The notes under the pieces were generated by a model that did no database searches, had not been told where the DNA came from, and saw nothing but the letters and a program-made list of their open reading frames with translations. A DNA stretch of 64,000 nt from Catenibacterium mitsuokai. Its GTDB lineage: Bacteria; Bacillota_I; Bacilli_A; Erysipelotrichales; Coprobacillaceae. Below are positions 38,874-46,504 of this stretch, in pieces (positions within the stretch are counted from its first letter, which is position 1; each line of letters begins with the position of its first letter). A program made the translations under genes and the position numbers. The DNA lies in contig NZ_CP102271.1 of NCBI RefSeq assembly GCF_025148785.1, positions 1,149,569 to 1,213,568 of the forward strand, read 5' to 3'.

Positions 38874-39149
38874 ATGAAAGTTTACCCATCTTCATCAATG
38901 AAAGAAAATTATAATGAAATAGTAAATGTATGCAGGAAGAGTCAGGAACCTATCTTTCTTACAGAAAATGGAGAAGTGGATCTGGTTATAATGGATATAG
39001 AAACATTTAAACGCAAAGAAAAAATGTTGGATTTACGTGAACTACTTCTTTCTGCAGAGGAAGAGAGAATATCAGGAAGTAAACAGTATACAATTGATGA
39101 ACTAGATCACATTCTTGAAGCAGTCATTCAAGGATATAGAGAATACTGA
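38874..39149 (+). CDS. Phd/YefM-family antitoxin, apparently orphan
   Basis: A 91-residue protein: VYPSSSMKENYNEIVNVC then EPIFLTENGEVDLVIMDIETF, the Phd/YefM DNA-binding fold, with a C-terminal helical toxin-binding tail. TAGGAGG precedes the ATG. No RelE/ParE/Doc gene follows; the next DNA consists of gene remnants. It may be a solitary antitoxin or the survivor of a decayed pair. Confidence 0.85.
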   Translation: MKVYPSSSMKENYNEIVNVCRKSQEPIFLTENGEVDLVIMDIETFKRKEKMLDLRELLLSAEEERISGSKQYTIDELDHILEAVIQGYREY

Positions 39150-39204
39150 GTATTAAGTCGATGTAGTTCACTTTGCGGGTGCTTTATAGTTTGATATTGT
39201 TATC

Positions 39205-39440
39205 ACATTAAAGAAATGAATGCTGTAGATGAAAAATTACCTGATATACTATTATCAGCTAATAGACTATTCTGTATGAAAGATTACTTAAAGTATGGCT
39301 ATGATTTCATGCTATTAGGACATGCTCATGGAATATGTGGAAAAAGTGATAGCAGAGGATTCAAGAAAATTAATGGTTTACCATCGTTTTGCGTTCCCAA
39401 TCGAAAGAATGGGCATATCGACTTTCTTTAAGAGAAAAGA
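39205..39440 (+). pseudogene. Unidentified gene remnant
   Basis: Protein-like sequence continues across two frames: AVDEKLPDILLSANRLFCMKD and YGYDFMLLGHAH in one, then EYVEKVIAEDSRKLMVYHRF and FPIERMGISTFFKRKEEQ in another, implying a frameshift near 39325. I do not recognise the family. It lies between an orphan antitoxin and a DUF3990 remnant, in a decayed patch. Confidence 0.4.
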
Positions 39441-39778
39441 AGAACAGGTATTATGTGTATGAATTTGTATTTGAAGAAGTAGCTGCATTACGAGTAAAAC
39501 GTTTTGATACATTGAATGAAGAATGGTTATAATTTATTAAATTGAATAGAAGTAAAGGTGGTCTGCAGCATGAGCATGATGCGGTGATTGGTCCTGTAGC
39601 AGATGATAATACCATGGAAACTGTACAATTATATATTGCTAATATACTTACTGCGAAAGAGGCAGTGGAGAGATTGCGATATAGTAAAGTAAATAATCAG
39701 GTATCATTTCACACGGAAAAAGCTTTAGAATATCTAAAACCGGTTAGGAGGATCTTTTATGCCAGAGAAAATATATAG
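39441..39778 (+). pseudogene. DUF3990 gene remnant with nonsense codon
   Basis: Reading from about 39441, YVYEFVFEEVAALRVKRF and LNEEWL lead to a TAA at about 39530. The same frame continues FIKLNRSKGGLQHEHD and AVIGPVADDNTMETVQLYI, the characteristic C-terminal half of DUF3990. The N-terminal half is missing, so it is both truncated and interrupted. DUF3990 genes are often paired with DUF3791 genes, as here. Confidence 0.7.
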
Positions 39779-39992
39779 TTTTAATGGAAAAGACATTACA
39801 ATGAATGTATGTATACAGATCAGAGATGTAGTGAAACTATTACAGGAACATTTTCAAATCAGTTTTGAAGAAGCTGTATTACGTTTCTATAAATCGGAAA
39901 CATATAAGACGTTGCAGGAAACAGAAAACGGTCTGTGGGCAGAGTCAGCTGAATATATAGCAGATAGATATTATGAAGAAACAGCAGGCTAA
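39759..39992 (+). CDS. DUF3791 domain protein
   Basis: A 77-residue protein with IQIRDVVKLLQEHFQISFEEAVLRFYKSETYKTL, the DUF3791 pattern. It overlaps the end of the DUF3990 remnant by 20 bases in another frame and has AGGAGG before the ATG. These two families commonly sit together and may form a small toxin-antitoxin-like pair, but the partner is broken here. Confidence 0.75.
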   Translation: MPEKIYSFNGKDITMNVCIQIRDVVKLLQEHFQISFEEAVLRFYKSETYKTLQETENGLWAESAEYIADRYYEETAG

Positions 39993-40076
39993 TATTCCGA
40001 CACGGATAGAGAGGTTGAAGAAAATAGACAAGTGAGTTTAAAAGAAAAGGCAAGAATACATTTGATATCTTAGGTA

Positions 40077-40109
40077 ATTCAAAATAACTAGGGATTTCCT
40101 ATATTTTAT
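40077..40109. repeat. Dispersed palindromic repeat, copy 2
   Basis: AATTCAAAATAACTAGGGAT followed by TTCCTATATTTTA; TAGG/CCTA arms around GATTT. Related to 32891 and 54246. It lies in the otherwise empty 280 bp between the DUF3791 gene and the intron. Confidence 0.6.
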
Positions 40110-40238
40110 TTATCACGTAGTATGGGTTTAATGGGAGCCTATTTTTTCAAGCTTATTAAGAGGCTCAAGTCTTAAAAATGCGAAGGTAATGCATAAAAAT
40201 ATCGAGTAGCATATTACAAGTTAGTTTATAAAGCATAT

Positions 40239-40270
40239 AAGGAATCCTTAACACACAGGATTCCTTTTAA
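40239..40270 (+). terminator. Terminator at the intron insertion point
   Basis: A perfect 10-bp stem AAGGAATCCT/AGGATTCCTT ends at 40266, seven bases before the intron's 5' GTGTG. Group IIC introns preferentially insert just downstream of such hairpins. Confidence 0.85.
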
Positions 40271-40272
40271 AG

Positions 40273-42190
40273 GTGTGCCGGGCATGGCACTGATTCAGTC
40301 GGAGATAAACCGACCACAGGTAGTTACCGCCAAGTGTAGTGAACCACAAGCCGATACCATAAAGGTAGGAGTGAAGGAAGTGGTGTAGCAATTCCTTTGA
40401 GCGTACGAACAGAAACTTGATATAAGGCTAAATGGTGGATAAGGTTGCCTTACAAACCGAAGTCCTAAAGGTAAACGTAAAACCAAGAGAGTAAATCAAG
40501 GCGTTGTGAAGGAAACAGGATTAGTGAATTACCCCGGGAGGCCTCACAGGCAACGAAGTCCAATATCTTTAAAATCAGTGATGGTAAGTTGTGCGACAAA
40601 AAGCTCACTGTGAGGAGTCAGCTGAGGTCATAGTAGGTGTCTCACCAACACTAAAGGACCTAATGTTTATATGATGTTACTCATCATAAAGCAATGTCTA
40701 GATAGTTCGAAATTGGAATCATTTCATAAATGGAAAACGTAATTTCTGTGGAGATGAAGGAAGAGGGAACAGTTCTAGATAAATCTACGATATGAAAAGG
40801 AGAACACAGACATGAGATTAATTGATGAAATACTTAGTGATTCTAACATCGACAGGGCTATTCTACAGGTCAAGAGAAACAAAGGTGTATCTGGAATCGA
40901 CAAGATGACAGTAGATGAACTTGATGAATATTTCTATAAGTATAGAAGAGAGATTAGATACTCTATACTTAATAAGAAGTATAAGCCCCAATCAGTCAAG
41001 AGAGTCTATATCCCAAAGCCTAATGGCAAGAAAAGACCATTAGGTATACCTACAGTAGTGGATAGAGTTATTCAACAGGCTGTTGCACAGATATTGATGA
41101 AGAAATTAGATTCTTCATTCAGTGAATTCAGTTATGGATTCAGACCAAGAAAAAGTGCACAGATGGCTGTATTAAAGACTCTAGAATACATCAATGAAGG
41201 TTATGACTGGGTTATAGACTTAGATATTGAAGCATACTTTGACACTGTAAATCATGATAAATTAATCTCAATACTTAGAGAAAAGCACGTGAATGACTCA
41301 ACAACATTACATCTTATTCGCAAATTCATGCAGGCAGGGATTATGGAAGATGGTTTAGTAAAACCTTCGAGAATCGGTGTGCCTCAGGGAGGTCCACTCT
41401 CACCAATCCTTTCTAACGTTTATTTAGATAAGTTTGACAAGGAACTGGAATATAGAGGACTACGCTTTGTTAGATATGCAGATGACTGCAATATCTTCGT
41501 TAAGAGCGAGATGAGTGCAAATAGAGTAATGAAGTCAGTCACTTCATGGCTAGAGAGAAAACTATTTCTTAAAGTCAGCGCTACTAAAACCAAAGTGGTC
41601 AGACCACCCGAAAGCAAGTTTCTAGGATTCACCTACCTCCAAAGGAATGGTGAATGGAAATGCAAGCCTTCCAATCAGAGCAAGATGAAAATCTACGATA
41701 AATGTAGAAGAGAACTTATAAGAAGGATAGGAATTGCACGCCCTCTTGCAGTTACATTCAAGAGAATCAATCAGATTGTAGTGGGGTGGATTAACTATTA
41801 TCGAATAGGCGTGATGAAATACTTCATTGACGTCTTTGGTCAATGGCTTCGCCATAAAATCAGAGTAATCATTTTGAAACAGTGGAAAAGACCTAAAACG
41901 ATTTATAAAAACTTATACAAAATGAATAGGCTATTTTCTTGCCAATTTTCTGATGAACAAATCTTTTCGGTGGCAAACTCTAGACGCGGACTTTATAGCC
42001 AGGCCTGTGGTCATGTAATTAATAATATTATTAGTCCCAAATTCTTGGGTAAAAGAATAGGAGATAGACCTGGTCTGATCAATCCCCTTAATTACTATCT
42101 AAGTTAGTCTGAAATTATCATATAAATGTAGCGCCGTATACGAGACCCGTACGTACGGTGCAACGGGAGGCACAGAAATAATAGTTAATT
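40273..42190 (+). mobile_element. Group IIC intron
   Basis: The 5' end is GTGTG at 40273 (consensus GUGYG). Domain V lies at about 42130-42162 (GCGCCGTATACGAGACCCGT and the returning ACGTACGGTGC), with a CGC catalytic triad rather than AGC, as in class IIC. The maturase lies in domain IV. The 3' end is only approximate because domain VI could not be folded with certainty. It sits right after a terminator hairpin, the hallmark target of this class. RNA core and reverse transcriptase both look complete. Confidence 0.87.
40812..42107 (+). CDS. ltrA: Group II intron reverse transcriptase/maturase
   Basis: A 431-residue protein with the reverse transcriptase blocks (PKPNGKKRPLGIPTVVDRVIQQ, FRPRKSAQMAVL, DLDIEAYFDTVNHD, GVPQGGPLSPILSN, FVRYADDCNIFV with intact YADD) and the maturase GIIM domain (VGWINYYR). 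It lacks an HNH endonuclease domain, as expected for class IIC. The start at 40812 is preceded by AAAGGAGAA. It assists splicing and copies the intron into DNA. Confidence 0.93.
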   Translation: MRLIDEILSDSNIDRAILQVKRNKGVSGIDKMTVDELDEYFYKYRREIRYSILNKKYKPQSVKRVYIPKPNGKKRPLGIPTVVDRVIQQAVAQILMKKLDSSFSEFSYGFRPRKSAQMAVLKTLEYINEGYDWVIDLDIEAYFDTVNHDKLISILREKHVNDSTTLHLIRKFMQAGIMEDGLVKPSRIGVPQGGPLSPILSNVYLDKFDKELEYRGLRFVRYADDCNIFVKSEMSANRVMKSVTSWLERKLFLKVSATKTKVVRPPESKFLGFTYLQRNGEWKCKPSNQSKMKIYDKCRRELIRRIGIARPLAVTFKRINQIVVGWINYYRIGVMKYFIDVFGQWLRHKIRVIILKQWKRPKTIYKNLYKMNRLFSCQFSDEQIFSVANSRRGLYSQACGHVINNIISPKFLGKRIGDRPGLINPLNYYLS

Positions 42191-42213
42191 AACCTTTTAA
42201 TATTATTCCTTGT

Positions 42214-42438
42214 CTACCCTATTAGACTTGCTTCTTTTTCAAACTCCTCATAACTACTTACAAAACGATAAGGTTCATACTCCCCATAGGTAGTGGGTCT
42301 ACTGATAGTAATAATTTCTATATCATATCCAAGTTTTTCTTGTATTCTATCTGCAAATTTTGCCATGTCTTCTCCAGGCTCTGTCTGTATTGCAATACAT
42401 CCAGGTTTGTTCATTCTTTTCGCGATAAGATAACACAT
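42214..42438 (-). CDS. Small conserved protein (DUF6718-like)
   Basis: A 74-residue protein beginning MCYLIAKRMNKPGCIAIQTE with ITISRPTTYGEYEPYRFVSS in its second half; this matches a small conserved Firmicute family (DUF6718, as I recall). No membrane helix. AGGAGGTATA precedes the ATG. It is divergent from the DprA-like gene. Function unknown. Confidence 0.7.
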   Translation of the reverse strand: MCYLIAKRMNKPGCIAIQTEPGEDMAKFADRIQEKLGYDIEIITISRPTTYGEYEPYRFVSSYEEFEKEASLIG

Positions 42439-42552
42439 ATATTTATACCTCCTGCTTTGATTCTACTATCTACATAATACAAACACAATAATGTTTTTCT
42501 TCTCTTGATAATCACTCATTCCAATAATAGAATACTCATAAAGGAGGCTCTT

Positions 42553-43488
42553 ATGGATATCAATAATGTATATGTAAGAGATGCTATTTTGTATTATACC
42601 ATCCAACAATATTTCAATTGTAACGATAAGAAAACTAGTCAATTCATAGCACAACTAGACCACTTCAATTATAGAAGTGGTCTCATACATAATATCCCTT
42701 ACTTATCCTTGCAATTACACGTATCAGAGAAGGATTTCTATCATACCTATCTAAGAGTCAAGGACAGTTTCAAAACACTCCCAGAAAACGTTATACTAGT
42801 TAAAAAAGGTGATGAGATATATTCTAAACTATTAGCTGTGATTCCAACAGCACCACTATATTTATTTCTTAAAGGCAATGTACATTTATTGAATGAAAAG
42901 TCTGTCAGTGTAGTAGGGAGTAGAAATGCTTCTAAGGAAGCAATGGAAAAAACAGAAATACTTGTAAAAGCATTAGTTAAAAGAAATATAGTTGTTAATG
43001 CAGGACTTGCAAAAGGTATAGATACAATAACCCACCAAACAGCATTAAAAAACAATGGAAGAACTATAGCTGTCATAGGAACACCTATTAACCAGTACTA
43101 TCCTAAAGAAAACAAAAAACTTCAACTCACAATTGAAAAACATGGACTTGTTGTCTCACAATTCCCACCCTGTAATAAAGTATACAAATGGAATTTTCCT
43201 ACAAGAAATGCGACTATGAGTGGTATTTCTATTGCGACTATTATCATGGAAGCAGGAGAGAAAAGTGGTGCATTAAGACAAGCAGATCACTGTATAAAGC
43301 AAGGTAGAGATATCCTCATACCATACTCATTACTATATTCTTCTCTCTTATGGCCTAGGAAGTATATCCAAAAGGGTGCACATACCTTTAAAAACATAAA
43401 AGATGTATTAGAATTCTTAAACAAGAATGATATTCTTTACCTATTGCATAATGATGATTTTGAAGTAAATAGTATAGAAATAGATTGA
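42553..43488 (+). CDS. DprA/Smf-like DNA-processing protein
   Basis: The ATG at 42553 follows AAGGAGGCTCTT. The 311-residue product has the Rossmann-like DprA core: VSVVGSRNASKEAMEKTE, NAGLAKGIDTITHQTAL, RTIAVIGTPINQYYP and IIMEAGEKSGAL. DprA binds single-stranded DNA and loads RecA in transformation, but accessory copies like this one, paired with an ImmA/IrrE-like gene in a defence island, may have another role. The stop is 13 bases before the next start, so the two form an operon. Confidence 0.85.
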   Translation: MDINNVYVRDAILYYTIQQYFNCNDKKTSQFIAQLDHFNYRSGLIHNIPYLSLQLHVSEKDFYHTYLRVKDSFKTLPENVILVKKGDEIYSKLLAVIPTAPLYLFLKGNVHLLNEKSVSVVGSRNASKEAMEKTEILVKALVKRNIVVNAGLAKGIDTITHQTALKNNGRTIAVIGTPINQYYPKENKKLQLTIEKHGLVVSQFPPCNKVYKWNFPTRNATMSGISIATIIMEAGEKSGALRQADHCIKQGRDILIPYSLLYSSLLWPRKYIQKGAHTFKNIKDVLEFLNKNDILYLLHNDDFEVNSIEID

Positions 43489-43501
43489 AAGGAGAGTATT
43501 T

Positions 43502-44086
43502 ATGTGTATTGAAATAGAAAACTACAAACAACATGATTTCTTCAATTACTTTAACTACAATCAAATAGATGCTGATGCTGAAACTTTACTCAATACTCTC
43601 TTGAATAATCCAGAATACAATCTGCATCTCAACAAAAGAAGAGTACCTGTTATGGGAATTGCGAAAGTTTTAGGCTTTACAATCTATACTACAAAATTCA
43701 ATGATTATAATGTTAAAGCAACAATAGGCATATCAAAACAACTCATTGATAAATACAAAAGTGATAAAGTCATTATTTTAAGTAGTGGATATACTGATGA
43801 AGAAATTCTTTTCTCTTTATGCTATGAGTTAGCTCATTACATCTATGATAGTAATCCAAGTGATGAGTATTCTCATACATACAGAATTAATGATATAGAA
43901 CCAAGAGCTATTCGTTTTGCGGATGCTTTATTAATGCCACTAACATCCTTCAAAGAAGCATATACTGAGTTATCTCACAATATTAATGATCTAGAACTTC
44001 TTATTCGTGCATTGTCTAATACATTTAATGCACCTCAAGTTGCAGTACAAAGACGTTTAAAACAAGTAATAAATACAAGGCTTTAA
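43502..44086 (+). CDS. ImmA/IrrE-like protein with altered HExxH
   Basis: A 194-residue protein with the ImmA/IrrE fold pattern: GYTDEEILFSLCYELAHYIYD then EPRAIRFADALLMP. The zinc motif HExxH reads Y108-E-L-A-H112, so one zinc ligand is tyrosine. Proteolysis is therefore doubtful, although the rest of the helix pair is well kept. AAAGGAGAG precedes the ATG. Family members cleave phage-type repressors or regulators; here the partner is the DprA-like protein. Confidence 0.78.
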   Translation: MCIEIENYKQHDFFNYFNYNQIDADAETLLNTLLNNPEYNLHLNKRRVPVMGIAKVLGFTIYTTKFNDYNVKATIGISKQLIDKYKSDKVIILSSGYTDEEILFSLCYELAHYIYDSNPSDEYSHTYRINDIEPRAIRFADALLMPLTSFKEAYTELSHNINDLELLIRALSNTFNAPQVAVQRRLKQVINTRL

Positions 44087-44120
44087 AGGATAATCAGATT
44101 CTTTATGAGTGTAAGCTTGA

Positions 44121-44152
44121 ATAAGTCAGAGAAATCTGGCTTATTTTTTTAT
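44121..44152 (+). terminator. Terminator after DprA-ImmA operon
   Basis: ATAAGTCAGA/TCTGGCTTAT stem with a GAAA tetraloop, one G-T pair, and a following T-run. Confidence 0.85.
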
Positions 44153-44370
44153 TATTGCAAGAATGTTCATGCTTCTATAAGTTGGAGGAGATAAATAATA
44201 ATATAGGTTTAATTTAAGTAATCTTTACATATAAAGGGTATAGATAATATAGGACACTTATCTTGTATCTAGAAGAGAGTATTTTAATAATCCATGACAA
44301 AGAATTAAGCAGAGTAATACATTGCTTAAAAGAGTTTTAGACATAAATGTCAGTGAGAAAGGATGGTTAT

Positions 44371-45939
44371 ATGAGCAAAACAATTGAACAACTCATTGAA
44401 AGTTTAGATACAATACCATTTTTATTTGTTGGATCTGGATTATCAAGAAGATATTATAATTTACCTGATTGGATAGGATTGTTAAAAGTAATGGCTGCTA
44501 AATTAAACAAAGATTCATTTGTATTCCGTTCTTATGAAGATCGAGCATCTTTTGAAAATAGTCCATATGGTATTAATCCTAAAATAGCATCACTTATAGA
44601 AGAAGACTTTAACAAAGAGTGGTTTCGCAATCCTGAAATTAGAAGCTTAGATGGAGCTTATACTGAAAAGGTAGAGAACGGATGTTCTCCATTTAAGGCT
44701 GAACTGAGTTATTATCTAAAACAAAAATCAGTTTTATGCCCAGAATTAAAAGATGAAGTTACTTTATTAAACAATATTGCGAAAAAATCAATTGCTGGAA
44801 TTATTACGACAAATTATGATTTGTTTTTTGAAACATATTTGTCTCAGTATACAATTTATATAGGCCAGCAAGCACTCTTATTTTCTCAATTACAAGGTAT
44901 TGCAGAAGTTTATAAAATTCATGGTTCTCTAAATGATCCTCAATCTATAGTTATCAACGAAAAGGACTATAAAGAATTTAAAGAAAAACGTGAATACTTA
45001 GCTGCTAAGCTACTTACTATATTCATGGAGTATCCTATTATTTTCATGGGCTATTCTATTTCAGATTCTAATATTAGGGATATTTTAAGCTCTATAGTAA
45101 AATGCATGTCAAATGAACAGGTTAAATTACTGAAAAGAAGATTCATATTTATTGAATATGATGCAGAAATGGAAGGATATGATATTGGTGAATCATCATT
45201 TGCATTTGAAGATAATAAAATGATTACAATGACAAAAATAACCCTATCTGACTATTCATTGATTTATAATGCAATCGGCAAAAAGAAAATGAAAATACCC
45301 GTTCGTTTGCTACGATTATTAAAAGATGAATTATATTTGTTCACATTATCAAATGAACCTACTGAAAATATTAAAGTAGCTGCAATTGATGATGATAGAG
45401 TTTCAAATGATGAATTAGTAATTTCTATAGGCACAACAGAAACAATTAGCTTAATTGGTTTAAAAGGTATATCTGCAGATCAATGGTATAGAAATATTGT
45501 GATGCATGATCTCAGATATAATATCGAAGATTTATTAGATTATGCACCAACACTAGCAAAACAAGTTTCGGGTAAATTACCTATTAATTCTTTATATGAG
45601 GATAAATACAAGAAAATAGAAGGGATTGATAAGTTGCTTGTAAATGATTTTGAGGAAATAATATCTAATACAATAAAAAGAGATCGAAGTAAACATCCTC
45701 AAATCAATATAGAAAGCATTTTAAAAGAAATAACCGATATAGATAAGCAAATGATAAATATAGCTTACTTAAAAAAAGAGCAAGTAAATCTGATTGATCT
45801 AGAAAATTATTTAAAAAGTAAGTTTGAACAGGATAACGATATATTAAAGAATTCTAAACCTTTTACTCGAACAAATTTAAGAAGGTTGATTAGAATTTAT
45901 GATTATTTAAAAGGAGAAAGCAAAAAAGCCTCTGATTAA
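44371..45939 (+). CDS. SIR2-domain (NADase-type) defence protein
   Basis: I choose the ATG at 44371 (GAAAGGATGG upstream) over 44347. The 522-residue product has an N-terminal SIR2 domain: PFLFVGSGLS (G21-S-G23), TTNYDLF with N148, KIHGS with H184 and MGYSISDSNI, i.e. the NAD site with catalytic Asn and His kept. Residues about 300-522 are an unrecognised, mostly helical domain. Bacterial SIR2 proteins of this kind deplete NAD+ on phage infection. It is a single gene followed directly by the tandem RNA repeats. The trigger and named type are unknown. Confidence 0.85.
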   Translation: MSKTIEQLIESLDTIPFLFVGSGLSRRYYNLPDWIGLLKVMAAKLNKDSFVFRSYEDRASFENSPYGINPKIASLIEEDFNKEWFRNPEIRSLDGAYTEKVENGCSPFKAELSYYLKQKSVLCPELKDEVTLLNNIAKKSIAGIITTNYDLFFETYLSQYTIYIGQQALLFSQLQGIAEVYKIHGSLNDPQSIVINEKDYKEFKEKREYLAAKLLTIFMEYPIIFMGYSISDSNIRDILSSIVKCMSNEQVKLLKRRFIFIEYDAEMEGYDIGESSFAFEDNKMITMTKITLSDYSLIYNAIGKKKMKIPVRLLRLLKDELYLFTLSNEPTENIKVAAIDDDRVSNDELVISIGTTETISLIGLKGISADQWYRNIVMHDLRYNIEDLLDYAPTLAKQVSGKLPINSLYEDKYKKIEGIDKLLVNDFEEIISNTIKRDRSKHPQINIESILKEITDIDKQMINIAYLKKEQVNLIDLENYLKSKFEQDNDILKNSKPFTRTNLRRLIRIYDYLKGESKKASD

Positions 45940-46038
45940 AGCACCCTTTCAAAGGACACCATCAGAAGCCTCTTTCTTACTAGAAAACCTTTCAACAAGG
46001 CGGCTCTCTAAAAGCTACCCTATCTTCCAGCTCTCTTC
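45922..46038 (-). ncRNA. Small RNA gene, copy 1
   Basis: Reading the - strand: TTGCAA (46072-46067), 16 bases, TATAAT (46050-46045), then a predicted transcript of about 117 nt. It ends in a 9-bp stem GCTTCTGAT/ATCAGAGGC (arms at 45969-45961 and 45936-45928) and TTTTTT. An internal helix GGTAGCT/AGCCGCC is also possible. The only reading frame from an ATG is six codons and is lost in copy 2, so the RNA is probably non-coding. It matches no family I know. Its 3' end overlaps the SIR2 gene's end in antisense. Confidence 0.6.
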
Positions 46039-46044
46039 ATAAGT

Positions 46045-46072
46045 ATTATACATAATTATCATCATATTGCAA
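46045..46072 (-). promoter_or_regulatory. Promoter of small RNA copy 1
   Basis: TTGCAA and TATAAT with 16-base spacing on the - strand; both boxes are kept in copy 2 (TTGTAA/TATAAT) although surrounding bases differ. Confidence 0.7.
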
Positions 46073-46082
46073 GCATATATTA

Positions 46083-46112
46083 AAAGGAGTCAGATTTTTC
46101 TGGCTCCTTTTA
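46083..46112. terminator. Hairpin between the RNA copies
   Basis: AAAAGGAGTCAGA/TCTGGCTCCTTTT stem (one G-T pair), A-rich on one side and T-rich on the other. A close relative lies at 46469, after the symporter gene, so this may be a duplicated terminator. Confidence 0.8.
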
Positions 46113-46116
46113 ATAG

Positions 46117-46269
46117 CAAAAAAGCCTCTAATTAAAGCTGCCTTTTAAAGGTCACCATTAGAAGCCTCTTTCTTATTAGAAAACCTTTCAACAAAGCTAC
46201 TTTTTAAAAGCCACCTTATCTTCCAGCTCTCTTTATAAGTATTATACATGCTTATCGTAAAATTACAAG
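46117..46269. repeat. 153-bp tandem repeat, copy 2
   Basis: Second copy, offset 196 bp from the first. Its differences from copy 1 keep the - strand promoter boxes and the terminator pairing. Confidence 0.85.
46118..46234 (-). ncRNA. Small RNA gene, copy 2
   Basis: On the - strand: TTGTAA (46268-46263), 16 bases, TATAAT (46246-46241), an approximately 117-nt predicted transcript, terminator stem GCTTCTAAT/ATTAGAGGC and T-run. Relative to copy 1 the stem has a paired C-G to U-A change, and in the internal helix two G-C pairs become G-U, pairs that exist only on the - strand. This supports a selected RNA structure and its strand. Confidence 0.6.
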
Positions 46270-46468
46270 TAAACTATTTGATTCTTTGTTGACTCTCAAG
46301 TGAAAAGGTAAATTCCAACTTAGACGGGTCAAAGTTGCATTTAATCTTTCACATTTCTTCAATTGAATTTACTTTTACACCTAAAGGTATTTTATCATCA
46401 TCCTTGCCTGTTTATTGAAATCTATTACTGCATATATAGAGGTAAGGAGCCTGTTTAAGGTATTATAA
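46270..46468. other. Intergenic spacer
   Basis: About 200 bp of AT-rich DNA between the RNA copy 2 promoter and the symporter terminator. No gene or repeat recognised. Confidence 0.5.
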
Positions 46469-46496
46469 AAGGAGTCAGATTCTTCTGACTCCTTTA
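46469..46496 (-). terminator. Terminator after the symporter gene
   Basis: AAAGGAGTCAGA/TCTGACTCCTTT, a perfect 12-bp stem immediately beyond the - strand stop at 46505. Confidence 0.85.
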
Positions 46497-46504
46497 AGAA
46501 CTTC

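Larger units (their letters stand above)
45921..46073. repeat. 153-bp tandem repeat, copy 1
   Basis: Aligns without gaps to 46117-46269 with 21 differences in 153 positions by my count. It begins 18 bases inside the 3' end of the SIR2 gene. It contains a complete - strand promoter, transcript body and terminator (see the RNA entry). Confidence 0.85.

Noticed and set aside
40295..40486. Small - strand open frame in the intron
   Set aside because: It lies in the structured 5' domain of the group II intron and has no ribosome binding site.
45922..46038. Type I toxin peptide encoded in the small RNA
   Set aside because: The only ATG-started frame has six codons and the ATG is absent from copy 2.
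45921..46269. Type III toxin-antitoxin RNA repeats (ToxI-like)
   Set aside because: Only two long copies, each with its own promoter and terminator, and no ToxN-type endoribonuclease gene next to them.
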